Shown piece after piece: positions 1-10,791 of a stretch of 64,000 nt of DNA (positions are counted from its first letter, which is position 1; each line of letters opens with the position of its first letter). A program made the translations under genes and the position numbers. Source of the stretch: Neurospora intermedia (Eukaryota; Ascomycota; Sordariomycetes; Sordariales; Sordariaceae). Where the stretch lies: the NCBI GenBank assembly GCA_037102815.1, contig BTPP01000005.1, positions 1,178,001-1,242,000 on the forward strand, given 5' to 3'. The notes under the pieces are model-generated. The model did no database searches. It was not told where the DNA came from and saw only the letters and a list, made by a program, of their open reading frames with translations.

Positions 1-45
1 GTTGACGATTTCAATTTTGGGGTAATAAAGGTCCGAAAGTTGGGG

Positions 46-66
46 AAAAAAAAAAAAAAAAAAAAA
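46..66. repeat. Poly(A) tract, 21 nt
   Basis: An uninterrupted run of 21 A residues lies near the left edge. It is a simple homopolymer and no coding context was seen. Confidence 0.9.
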
Positions 67-2104
67 GTGGATTGTGGACGGTTGATTCTGCATATGTGGA
101 AGGAATATGTTTGAAAGGGGTTGAGGTGGTAGGTAAAGAGGGGAGAAACAGAAACAGAAACAAAATGATACTAAAATTGTCGACGTACATACATACATAG
201 TATGTACTTCCCTATCCCAGGGCTATTCCGTGGCCCACGGGGGATTCATGGAGAGCATGACATGCCATGCCGACGAGAAAGCTAAAAAAAAACCAAGTCT
301 TTCATGTCTCAGTGAGACAAGCCGGCCGGGACAGGAGACAAAGGATTGGGAAGATAAACTCCCTACGTAGTGTACGTTGCCTACCTACCTATCTAGCAGC
401 AACCTCGGCTAATAATATCTTGACAACGCATATGGCCTTAGATAGAGCATACATGAATACGGTTTAAATCTCGAGTTGTCTCAGCTCATCATCATCTGTT
501 ATCTATCTTGTCGACCATTCAAGGGATTTCCAGAGGCTCAGAGGGAGCGGCGCAGATTCGTGGAGGTGTATGGAGTCTGGAACCAGTCTTCCTTTTGTTG
601 TCAGGTTTTGCTTGGCTAGGTGATTGCTGTTCTTGTTGTCGTTGTTGGAGTTGGAGTTGGGAAGTTGAAGAACCTTGACGACTTCGTGGCAGCTTCTCTG
701 TCTGTCTCATGATTGTCTGGGCTTGAGCATGGCTTGCATGCAATGTGTGTAAACCCGGGCCGGCGGCACTGAGTTGTAGTGTAGTCGGGAGTCGGGAGTC
801 GGGAGTCGGCAGTCAAGTCATGTGTCCCCGTAGCGTGATCGTCCAAGTCGTTGGCGACTTCAGACTGGACAAACCGGACAAGCCCAATATGTAGGTGTTA
901 GCCTGAACCATTTTTTTTTTTTTTATATGGTTGGGAATTAGGAAAGATATCAAATCGAACGCGAGGCCCGGGCGTTTCGTCGGAACGTCCATGTCGAGTC
1001 GGTTTCCCCAGATTTCGTCCACTCCCGTCCCTCCCGCCGCTCGCCGCCGCCGGGGATACCTACTTGTGTACATGTAAGGACGGAGAAGCAAGGGGTGGTG
1101 CATTGGGGTTTTGGACTGATTGATGCCGGTCGTCGAGATCGCTTTGGACGCTTTGACGCTACCTCCGACGTACCGACAAGCAGCATCGGCCATCGGGTAT
1201 CGCCATTCTTTGATTTCCCTCGACCGAATGCCGTCCGTTCGGCAAGCATCCGATTTCCATTCACACAATCATGCCATGTCGTCTCGTTAGTCGTCGTCGC
1301 ATGTCAAAGCTTCAAGCGACCGACGCCAATCTCCAATGGGAGAACCTTCGCTTCCACTTCCCGTCCCTAGCACGTAACAAGAAAGAGCGAGGAACAAAAA
1401 AAGAGTAGCGGTGAAGTAGGCAGTGCCAAAACAGCCCGATTATCAGAAACAGGGTATACATGAAGCCTTTCCAGACTGGGGATGGATGGGATGGGGGGAT
1501 TCACTACTAGTGTACTGTGTATGTATACATCAATGCTTAAAAGTTTGTTAGCGCGGTTCTTGTGATAGGGGTTTGCGAGACTTCACAGAAAAATAACGGG
1601 ACAAGCACATTCAAAGCGGGAAATTCGAGAAAGTGTATAAACTATTCAAAACGCATCTGGTTGATACCAACTTTTTGCATCAAAAAAGATGGAACATTCG
1701 TTGAGTTGCGAAGAGTGTGTAGTAAAGTCCCGCGCTAACGAACTTTCAAGGGGTGATGTGTACTACGCCCACGCACACAGTGCTTCTATGAATGACATTG
1801 GGTTTGTCACTGTCGCTGGCCACTTTAGATTGAGTTGTACGCAGTACTACGTAGTTAGTGTACTGACATAGGTATCCCCCAAAACTGGGGGCCATCTCCA
1901 CACAATTTGTACAGCGAGATTTGATATCACGGGTATTCGAAAAACCCGATGGCGGATGGATGGCCCAAGCTTGAAAATATATAAACAATGGTAAGAAATG
2001 CCGTGAACTTGGAGATGCGATGAACTGAAATGGCTGCCGAGCCAGAACAATTACACAGTGTGGGGATTTGGGAGGGAACTTAGCAAGTTGTTGAGACTCA
2101 CTCA

Positions 2105-2120
2105 CTGCAGTGCACTGCAG
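2105..2120. repeat. 16-bp perfect palindrome
   Basis: The sequence CTGCAGTGCACTGCAG equals its own reverse complement. Its 14-bp core recurs at 5785-5798, upstream of the same gene. It could be a dimeric transcription-factor site; the function is inferred only from symmetry and recurrence. Confidence 0.7.
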
Positions 2121-5100
2121 GCAAGAAGTGATGGTGTCGTGGACGGAACGGTGGGGGTGCATTTTGGGACCTGAGCACACCAAGAGATGCCCGCTACTAG
2201 GAGGACAAGCCGCAGCGGCAACACCGTGACACCCTCCTCGTTTTCGGTTTACACGTTCTGGACGTCTGCTTTCAGAAGAGAATGTCTGGGTGCCCTGCCT
2301 TGGCTTCCGCTGCCACCGAGGACGATACTGCTGCACAGGTCTCAGGATGCATCAATCAGCCTTCAAATGAGTGTGCAACCATAGCCATTAATTCGATATG
2401 CGACATAGTGTATGTACTATGTATTGATCTTATGATCTGCGTCGGCCTGGAAGTGGTAAATGCTCAAATCGAACGAACCGATGCGTCGTCGTTACTGTCG
2501 TGTATGCAAGCACTTTAGCAAGGTGGGTTTGATCAAGGTACGTACTGTAGGTGAGATCGCTTCGCTGCAATGTCCAGGCCCGTGATTGTTTGGTTCAGTC
2601 AGTCATTTCTCATTCCCTGCTTGACGGCACGACGGCGATAAGATAAACGTTTGTGACGGTGAATTGGGATGCACCGAAATGACCTTCATCGACAACAAGA
2701 ATCGTCCCCCTCTCGGGTTTCAAGGGGAACAACAGGGTCCATCGGCATATAGCAGTAGTGTACAGTATGTACCAGCATGTCCGACCTGCCCCTCCCCCCT
2801 CCCCCCCCTCTCTTCCCGTCTCGAGAAAAAAAGGTACCGTCACCGAGATGAACGAGTTGAGCCGAGTGATAGCGTGTGATGGCACTTTCAGCGAAATGGT
2901 CTGTGAGATTTCGACATGTCGCTGATTTGTTCCGGATCTTCAATTTACAGTAAAAGCTGGCGATCCCCATTCTTCCTCTGGATCATATCTGAAGGCTATG
3001 TAGTAGTATGTATGCATTGTATAGCTCGGCGTATTTGACGGACAGCCCAGGATTGTCGAGTCCCTGTCCATCACTTCATCACGACCAGAGGAAGAGCGAT
3101 GCAAATCAACAACAATGATAGAATTCAGTGTAGATTGTCGTCACAAAGGAAAAAAGGAACGACGGGATGACGGGAGTTTGCCCCTTTCGTCACCCGTCCA
3201 CGCCCCACCCTAGCCCCGAACGTCATGATGGGACGGTCTGGCGGGGAATGGGCTTATGCACTGGTTGATATCAACACAACGTGAATAAACCCCAATTCCG
3301 GCAATTGCTCGCCATGATTCAAGCGGCGAATTAACCGTTGGGCATGGCCTCTTTCTTGTCGTTAAATTTGTGTGTAACTTATCGCTGGTTCGCATCTCTG
3401 CTTGGACCCTTGTGGGGAACCCCGTTCATCGTGAATCTCCGAGCACACCACCGTGATTCCACTTTACTTTTGTCGTTCATCCGTTCAACCACCGGTGGCG
3501 TGCAAGTTGGTTAGTTTAGAGAGCTGTCCTATGGTTGCCTTTCTTCCCGTCCTGCCCTGTGCAACCTTCTGCGGCACGGAACACAGAGGCACAAGCTCAA
3601 CCGGGGCGCCTACTGTTGTGATTTCAGAGATGCAGTCCGCGTGCAGGTCGCCGATGAGGACAATACAACACAGTCTACGGCAGATAAACGACCTAACCAG
3701 ACGAAAAGTCTCCATGGCCAGCAATGAAGGGACAACAAGAATAAGCCCCATGCCTAGGTTCCTACATAAAGCTACGGCATATGCAGGTGAGACTAGGAGG
3801 GCACGATGTCTGTCACTGAATTTCTGGAAGCTTGGGGGGTTGCTTTCGGGTGTCTCGTTGGAACGGGGTGGTTCAGACACCAGCGTCATCTTCGCCAATC
3901 AGTGGCAAGCTGTGGCCCCAAACACCCCCTGTCTCCCCCAGAGTCCCAGACAGAGTCTCGGTTGTGGTCCCTTCTGTCTCTGCACCTCGAACGCCGCTCA
4001 GGTTCGCTGATGATGATGGAAGGGTCCGGGCGGGTTTTCAACCATCTGAGCCGTCATATAGGGGTAGTTATTCCCAGTTGCGACACAGTATCTCATCAAC
4101 GGATTTAGCGGCATCACAACCTTTCCGAGTGTCACTATCGCAGCGCTCTCAACTCTACTACAATCTAGACGCGCCTGCCATCATGTTCCTAGCCGTCTCG
4201 CCCGTGAAATGGGATACGAGGGTGTCAGTAAGGTACGTAGGTACTCTGATACCTCCAACGCAAGAAGCTTACAGTGATTGGAGCTCGACAAGACGGGCTG
4301 AGCCGGCCCCAATTCAGGGGATAGGCGAACAAGACTGGACGTCTGGAGTTAAACCAAGCCAACGCCTCTATCACTTGCGTATTCCGAGACACTGTAGAGT
4401 CGCAATGACAAACGGCGATGAATTACATACAGACATAAAGACGTCTGTCAAAACTGACAGTGGAGGGGCGAGAGGGGGACTCCAACCCTTTCCGTAGGCC
4501 TTGGGAGGTTGCGTGGGTGGTATCCAACCCAATCCAATCTGAGCTGTCACAACCAGTCAAAGCGCGCTGACGGGGTGACCTCGCCACAGGGCTGGGGCGG
4601 CCTAATCTGCCAAAAGGTGATAGCGCAGGCCACACTGCCCTCGTCCTAAGAAATTATGCATCCACGCACCCCTCAACCGCCGCCTGCAACACGCTGTCGA
4701 AGCGGCACTGTGTAATAACGATACGGAAAGGCACTGGAAACGAGAGGCCAAAGCCAATGAGGTCGGGAGGGGTGTCAGGTTCTACGCTTCTGGTTGTTTT
4801 TGAGAGGCCATAGGAGTATGCAGACAGCCGCCCACGATACCCTCACGAGATCGATTTGCCAAAACAAACCGTTTTGCATTTTGGCGTAGCAATCTGGCAT
4901 CCATTCTTTGGCAGGTCGTAGAGCGTCTGGAAACAAAGACAGTCAGCTGTGGCTCACAGTGTGATCATCTCAACACAAGTAAATTTGGGCACGCGAAGTA
5001 CTTAGCCTCAAACGGAATCGATCGGCTACGTCTCCCTTGCCAATGGAGCCAGGACAGAGACGCTAGGGTTTTGAGGCACAGCGGCGTCTTGCCCTGCTGC

Positions 5101-5770
5101 TGCCAGTTCCCCAATGGAAGCCCTCGGGCCATCGTCGATGACCCGACCTAGCGGCTCCTACGGCTCCAGCTGGGACAACACGGGGCTCCTCGGGCCCGCA
5201 ACCACAAAGCGAACTGAAAGGGGAGAGGAGACAAGAGACGAGGGGACGAGTCAAGATCAACTCGTAACCCATTTTCCCCTTCCCAACCCAGGACGTTGAT
5301 CCGGGCCACGTTGTGAGGACAGGATAGGAAAACCTGTAACTGTTGAATACCGTGACCGGAACATTTTTCGGGTGTTGCGGATAGGAAGAAAAGCGAGGTG
5401 CAGCATCCAGGACGTGGTCACCTTAGCACTAACCACGAGATACTAGTCGCAGGCCGACAGGGTCAATCTCGGCTTCGTCGATTGTCGTAGGTAGAGTTAG
5501 TACTCATGGTATCAGCCAGTCCAGGGGTTTTGCTGGCACATCGATAGTCGTGAAGTTCTGAACGATGACGGACGGACTACTATCGAGCCAGACAATGAGA
5601 TGGACAAGAAGGAACGCGATTCAGGCGAACCATTCTCGTCATAGGTATTCTGATAGGTTATGACGAACATTTTGGCGATTTAGTTCTGTTTGAGGGACGT
5701 TTTTTGTGAGAGTCGTGAGTTAGTAGCAGGCAGGTTGGCAGGGCAGGCTGCTGTGTCGCAGTGGGTGGTT

Positions 5771-5798
5771 CAAGTGAGTTCACTTGCAGTGCACTGCA
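5771..5798. repeat. Overlapping inverted repeats, including TGCAGTGCACTGCA
   Basis: A 7-bp-arm inverted repeat (CAAGTGA, 2-nt spacer, TCACTTG; 5771-5786) abuts and overlaps the 14-bp palindrome TGCAGTGCACTGCA (5785-5798). It lies about 1.1 kb upstream of the ATG at 6937 and shares its core with the palindrome at 2105-2120. This is a candidate regulatory site; no factor is assigned. Confidence 0.6.
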
Positions 5799-6936
5799 GT
5801 TGCAGTGAGGACAGGATGGGACAGTTTGCGGCACTGGGTGTGGCTACTCAGGTGGGGTTGAGTGTGAACCTTGGGAGTTCCGTCTTGTTCTTGGCGCACA
5901 CAAGGCAACGCCATCCAAAATCGAAATTGCACACCAGCAGGACAGTGTGACCAAGCCGAAAGCGGACTCGCAATATGGCGCCCAATGGTACGCAACAAAG
6001 ACCCGCTTTTCTGCATGCTAGTGTCTCGCCACCCCGTTCTGCGAGCGGAGATGGAACAGGGTCACAAGAGGCATGGCCTGTGCGGTTTTCATCAGCCATT
6101 TCAACCATCTGTGCCATTCAGCAGGCATTCAGCACATTCACGCCCTTCCCATTCGTCGACCGGGCGGCGCCTCTGGCGAGAGGAGCCCAGGCCATTGCCT
6201 GTCATCCAGACTGGTTCCGTCCAATGCCTGAGACCCCGGTGCGCTAGTAGCGTCCCAGTTCCAGCCCAGTGTGCCCCCCCACATTGGCACCCCATCATCC
6301 CATTGGCGACCCCGTCGAGAAACCCCATCTGTCGGGCCAGTCACAGCTGGCAGCGGCAGCCAGAGTGGGCCGGGTTGTGGTGGGACGAAGTGGGCGAATT
6401 GGACAGATCCATTGGGGCCCCCTGGGGGACCCACTCGCACAGCGCTGGTGTCCAGCGCACGTCGCCTGTTCCGATTGCCTGCTCTTCCATTTCGTCCCTC
6501 CTCCCTTCGCCTCTTCCCTACTTCTTCACCCGCCTCGTCCCCGTCAAACCACGTCCAACCCTCACCCTCGATCTTCTGCACATTTGCAAGCGACCACACC
6601 CAACAACCACACAAAAAAACGACAACTTCTTCTCTGCACCCTTTCCTCGACTTTTGCCCGACTTTTTGCCTGCGCCCACTTTAAGTTTCGAACATTCCCT
6701 CGACAGTCTTTGATCGCTCCACTGCAACAGCCTTGGTTTTGGTTCCATTGTTGCTGTCTCACAATACCTGGGTTTAATACCGCACAACTCCCGGCTTGGC
6801 CAAATCAAAACCACACAACGCACACACGCACAACCACAACCATCATCACCCATTCTCCGATCCCGCACTTGGATTTGGCTCTTCCTGGACCGATTTTGCT
6901 CGTCTTCAACATCGCACTCCCTGACCGCCACTCATA

Positions 6937-7600
6937 ATGTCTTCGTACTATCACTCCTACGCCCACCAGCAGCCTACAGCCGCCGCTGCTCCTGCAGTAT
7001 CCCACGCTCACCATGGTGGCCGTAACAGGAGAGCTCCCCGGCTGTCTGTTTCCCAAAATACGCATAAGCAGTTCCGTGGTGTCCGGAGTATGAAGGACTT
7101 GTCCGAGTCTGTGTCCGTGACCTCGTACCGCACCAAGTACGAAGCTGGCCGCTCTTTTGACCTCGAGGACGACATGGAGTTCTGCCCCGGCCTTTTGACC
7201 GATGATGATGTGAGTAGTTCACTAGACGAACTGGACCATTGGCCTGCTCCCTCTCCAAGTCGCTGGCACTAACCCGCCTTCCCTCATAAAGTTGGTCTCC
7301 ATCCACAGCGCTTCCTCTGAGCGCTCCTCCTTGGCAAGCAACTCGCCGCAAAGCTCTCCTACGCAGCAGCCCACCACCATCGCCCCAGGCTTCTCACTCA
7401 ACTCTCCCTATCTTCCTCCGGTCTACCAAAGTCAACAGGCGACCCTCAAGCTTCACCAGCCCTCTGCCACCCGCGGCCGTAATGCCATCCCCATTATCAA
7501 CCCTGCTACTGGCATCACCATGACCAGCCCACCTCCCTCGGTATCGCCCGCTCGGATGCAGCAGCCGCAGTCCCTCATGGGCGCTCGGCCACGTTGGTAG
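6937..7600 (+). CDS. Conserved-looking fungal protein of unknown function, 193 aa
   Basis: Two exons, 6937-7209 and 7292-7600, are separated by an 82-nt phase-0 intron (GTGAGT donor, CACTAAC branch point at about 7267). The joined product is 193 aa. I do not recognise a named domain. Visible features are a basic N-terminal block (residues about 25-55, with the string RAPRLSVSQNTHKQFRGVRS), a compact acidic-aromatic motif (FDLEDDMEFCPGLL, about residues 74-87), a Ser-rich stretch just after the splice junction, and a Pro/Ser-rich tail ending in RRW-like basic residues (PRW). The short motif blocks separated by disordered sequence suggest a small regulatory or adaptor protein. Long non-coding flanks on both sides suggest large untranslated regions. 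The coding call is strong because the frame continues exactly across a well-formed intron. The role is unknown. Confidence 0.75.
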
Positions 7601-9942
7601 GCGACTGATGTCTCGCTTCGTGACGCAGACGAGACTAGGCCGACCTAGACCGTCGTCGCCGTTGCAATATGGACTGTACACGTACTGCCTCATTTCGCAT
7701 GCTCACTGCAGATGCTCATCTTGGCGGGTACCACGACGTTTTTTCAACAATTTTTAAGCAGGCAGGCACTACGATGATCTTCTCATTTTCCCGGCAGGCA
7801 GGGGGCGACAACCCAATTTTCCACTGGATCTTCGACCTTTTCGGCAACCTTTCTTCCGATACCCAACCTGTACAAACATCCTTTAATCGACATAAGCTTC
7901 TTTCCCTTCCTGAAGCGAAAGTTCTTGACATTTTCGGACGGCGCAAAAAAACGAAGATTCATCGGTACCTCTTGTTTGTTTTCGAATACCCAAAAAAGCG
8001 TGGTGGTGTCTATGGCTTCGAAAGATGGGGCTGCTTTGATTTTTTTCTTCCACGAAACGGGTGTTACCAAGGTGGTCGTGCATCCACCGAACTACTAATC
8101 ACTTCACACACAACAACTTGCATCGGTGTCTCACGACGGAGTTCTCGGCTTTTTCCTCGCCTCGGCGACTTTTGTCTTATTTTCTCGTTTATTTTTTCGA
8201 TACCATACACACGGGGTTTTGGTGTTTCGTCATCGTCACTAAGAAGCGGCGACTTCAGTCACATGATAAAAAGTCATAACGGTTCAACGGGTCCACGAAT
8301 TCATCAAAGAAAAAGATATCGACTTATAGAGCGACTTTCGATGGGTTTTTAGCAGGTTGCGCTATGTGGGCGGGAGGCTTTTGCAACCTTGGGTGTTCTC
8401 GATTTTTTGGGGGCTACATGGGCAAATCTTTTTTGGGAGCAGGCAGGCAGGCAGGCAAAGACCTCTTTTGTTTTGGTGTCGCGCGGAATCTCAACTTGAA
8501 AGCTGGAATTTCCGGGGTGTACGGGAATGAGGAGTTGGTCTGAAAGTATTTCGGGGAATTTCTGTGTTGTTTTATTTTTCTTTTTGGTTCTCCTATGTTC
8601 CGGATTTTCTTTCCGCCTGTATCATGAAGGGATGGTAGGCGCTGTGCTACGGCGTGGCCCCCGCCTTTGCTTTTCTTTCTTCTTGTTGATTTTGGGATTT
8701 ATTTCTTCCAACGGGGAAACTTTGCATCTCTCGGATCTGGCTCGGTGTGTGGAAAGATATCAGCGTGTCTCTTTTCTCTCGTCTCTACTATTCATGGGGA
8801 AGGTTGGCTCGGTTTTGTTTTCGGCACAAAGCATCATCATTTCGGGGATATCCTCTGTTTTTTTTGGGAGCGGGCGTCGCTTCAGCTTTGCTAGTGTGTG
8901 TCTTCCATATCCATGTTATGAGGAGTTACACTGGAAAGGGTTGTGTGTTTCTGTCTGCTACTTGCTGGGATGTGGGCGATTAGCTCCGAACTGGCTGCTT
9001 TGTCCCGGTCGAGTCATCATCTTACGTGTGACTCTTATCGACCGCTCGACTCAAAAAGCTTGCGTGTGAATATTCGGGATCTATATTCCTGAAAAACAAA
9101 GATTTGCAAGTTATACGACGAGCGATCGAAATAAATACAACCGCCTCCTTCACTCATATCTTGCTCTTTCGACTGCTTCGTGACTTGGTTGTGTTGCCTT
9201 TGAGTGTCGTGTTAGGTGTGTCTGACTTGGAGTGAGGTGACAAGTGGTACGATGACACGCCGTGATACAGTACTTATAAACCCCATCCCTTTGCTCTGCG
9301 ATTGTTCTGGTGTTGAAGGCGTTTATACACTTCCTGTTTGTGTGTCACAGCATGTCACTTGAAGCCGCTCACCTCGTCGTGACTGGACCAAACCCAGCTG
9401 GATTGAGTGATAAGGTCATACCACAATGCCAATCGATTGAACTCTGCATTCGTCTTACCCGCTCGCAAGGTGTATACACAACGACGAACACCGAGCACCT
9501 ACAAAGACAGCCGCAAACATATGACCTTGACACTTCTTTGTGCCCCCTGTCACTCACCCCCTAACAATCAACCGCGTCGACATCACAAGAGAAACCTTCA
9601 TTAAGAAATTTACAACGCAAAGTTCGGACGGCCTTGGTTTTCGAGTCCCAGGGTAAGTCCTATTCTTGGGTACCAGATTAGGTAGGACAGGAGTGCTAGA
9701 GTGCTAGCCTAAAACCAAGCTTCTACCTAGCTATTCGCATTGTTTCCCTCTCAACTTGACACACAAATTCTTTACGCCGATGATGCTATTTAGATGCTTG
9801 AGTACCTAGGTTGAGTGTATTCGTTCATGTTTCTGGAAGGAGTTTTGTATGCTAGTACCTACTATCTCTATCATTTGGTAGACAGATAGATGCTTCGAGC
9901 GGGTTGTACCTAGTGTAGGTGCTTGTAGATAGATGATTGCGG

Positions 9943-9972
9943 TACTGATACTGATACCGATATTGATACTGA
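9943..9972. repeat. Hexanucleotide array (TACTGA-type, 5 units) with clustered GATA motifs
   Basis: Five consecutive 6-nt units fit TACTGA with one-base variants (TACCGA, TATTGA). This places several GATA cores at 6-nt spacing. GATA factors control nitrogen and light responses in filamentous fungi (established knowledge), but a regulatory role here is inference. It could equally be a neutral microsatellite. Confidence 0.6.
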
Positions 9973-10567
9973 TATGAGGCGAGATCGACTGAAAATTGGT
10001 TGGTTGGACTTGAGCGAAACTCGGTGAGAAGTAATCGATTGGTTTTGTTTTATTTTCTCATCGGGGGAAATTTGAAGACCAGGCGGCGATCCGTTTTTTT
10101 TTTGTTCTGTTCTGTGCTATCGCCTTAGACACTCCGCTTTTATTTATTGTCTGTTGTAGCAACGAATGAGTTGTTTATAAAATTGGAAATGTTTTATTGG
10201 GTATCAGGGGGTTATGTTGTTTTGTGAGTCGATAAGTGGACATAGGAAGTTTACAAAGTTAACGCAGGTGTCATTCACTCGGTCATATCTGGATCCATAA
10301 ATTTGATAAACCTAAAGTACCAAAACCAGGGGTAGTAACGCTGAGAGGGTCAAGGAGATGAGTATCTTCCATCTTGGGTAATCGGTCCAAACGCCTCTGT
10401 TTGGACTCGCATTGTAGGTAACGAGTCTCGACGGAGTGACGATGCTTATGGTGATATTTTGACCTGGGATGATTTTGGAGTTATGGGATGAAAACCAAAG
10501 GTTCGAGATAGCAATCACTTTCGCCATCCTCACGCACCTCGACGTTCTTGGGATGGGAAGGGGTATG

Positions 10568-10574
10568 TATAAAG
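10568..10574 (+). promoter_or_regulatory. Candidate TATA box of the BTB gene
   Basis: TATAAAG lies 218 bases upstream of the ATG at 10792 and is followed by a pyrimidine- and CA-rich leader. Position and sequence fit a core promoter. No start-site evidence is available. Confidence 0.35.
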
Positions 10575-10791
10575 GTTCGCTGGCTTCAACACTCCTCCCA
10601 CTTTCTATTTCTTTCACGATTTCTTCCTGCGATATGGATAAACATCGACTTGCTGCGAGACTGCAACACATTATTTCTCCTCGTACTTTCTTGATTTGCT
10701 GAGCCTTCCGCCACTCACCTTTTATAATACACACAAACGCAGCCGACGATATTTGGCCCATTCACCATTAACTTGATTACCCATCACTACC

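Larger units (their letters stand above)
1..6936. other. Gene-poor upstream region (about 6.9 kb)
   Basis: I find no convincing protein gene in this stretch. Open frames of 60-280 codons occur on both strands, but they overlap one another, are rich in Arg, Ser and Pro, and show no recognisable domain. The last 600 bases or so before 6937 are pyrimidine- and CA-rich, as expected of a long fungal 5' leader. The region also holds a 21-nt A tract (46-66), a 14-nt T tract (911-924) and two long palindromes listed separately. It is probably promoter plus long leader of the 6937 gene, possibly with non-coding transcripts. Confidence 0.5.
7601..10791. other. Long 3' flank and promoter interval
   Basis: This 3.2-kb interval lies between the 193-aa gene and the BTB gene. 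From about 7.7 to 9.1 kb the + strand is very T-rich (runs of 4-8 T). That opens spurious frames such as 8527-9069, whose translation is nearly all Phe, Leu, Ser and Cys. It is more likely a long 3' UTR or intergenic DNA than a gene. A CAGG tetranucleotide run (8440-8456) and a hexanucleotide array (9943-9972) are present. From about 10.5 kb the sequence is the promoter and leader of the BTB gene. Confidence 0.5.

Noticed and set aside
3453-4497. Overlapping frames on both strands (up to 221 codons)
   Set aside because: Several frames overlap on opposite strands, none has a recognisable motif or in-frame splice continuation, and composition is Arg/Ser/Pro-rich as expected by chance.
5871-6713. 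280-codon frame upstream of the 193-aa gene
   Set aside because: Low-complexity Pro/Ser/His translation in pyrimidine-rich leader DNA; no domain; overlapping alternative frames. Treated as leader or promoter.
8527-9069. 180-codon frame on the + strand
   Set aside because: It lies in a strongly T-rich stretch and translates to almost only Phe, Leu, Ser and Cys, with no domain and overlapping frames nearby.
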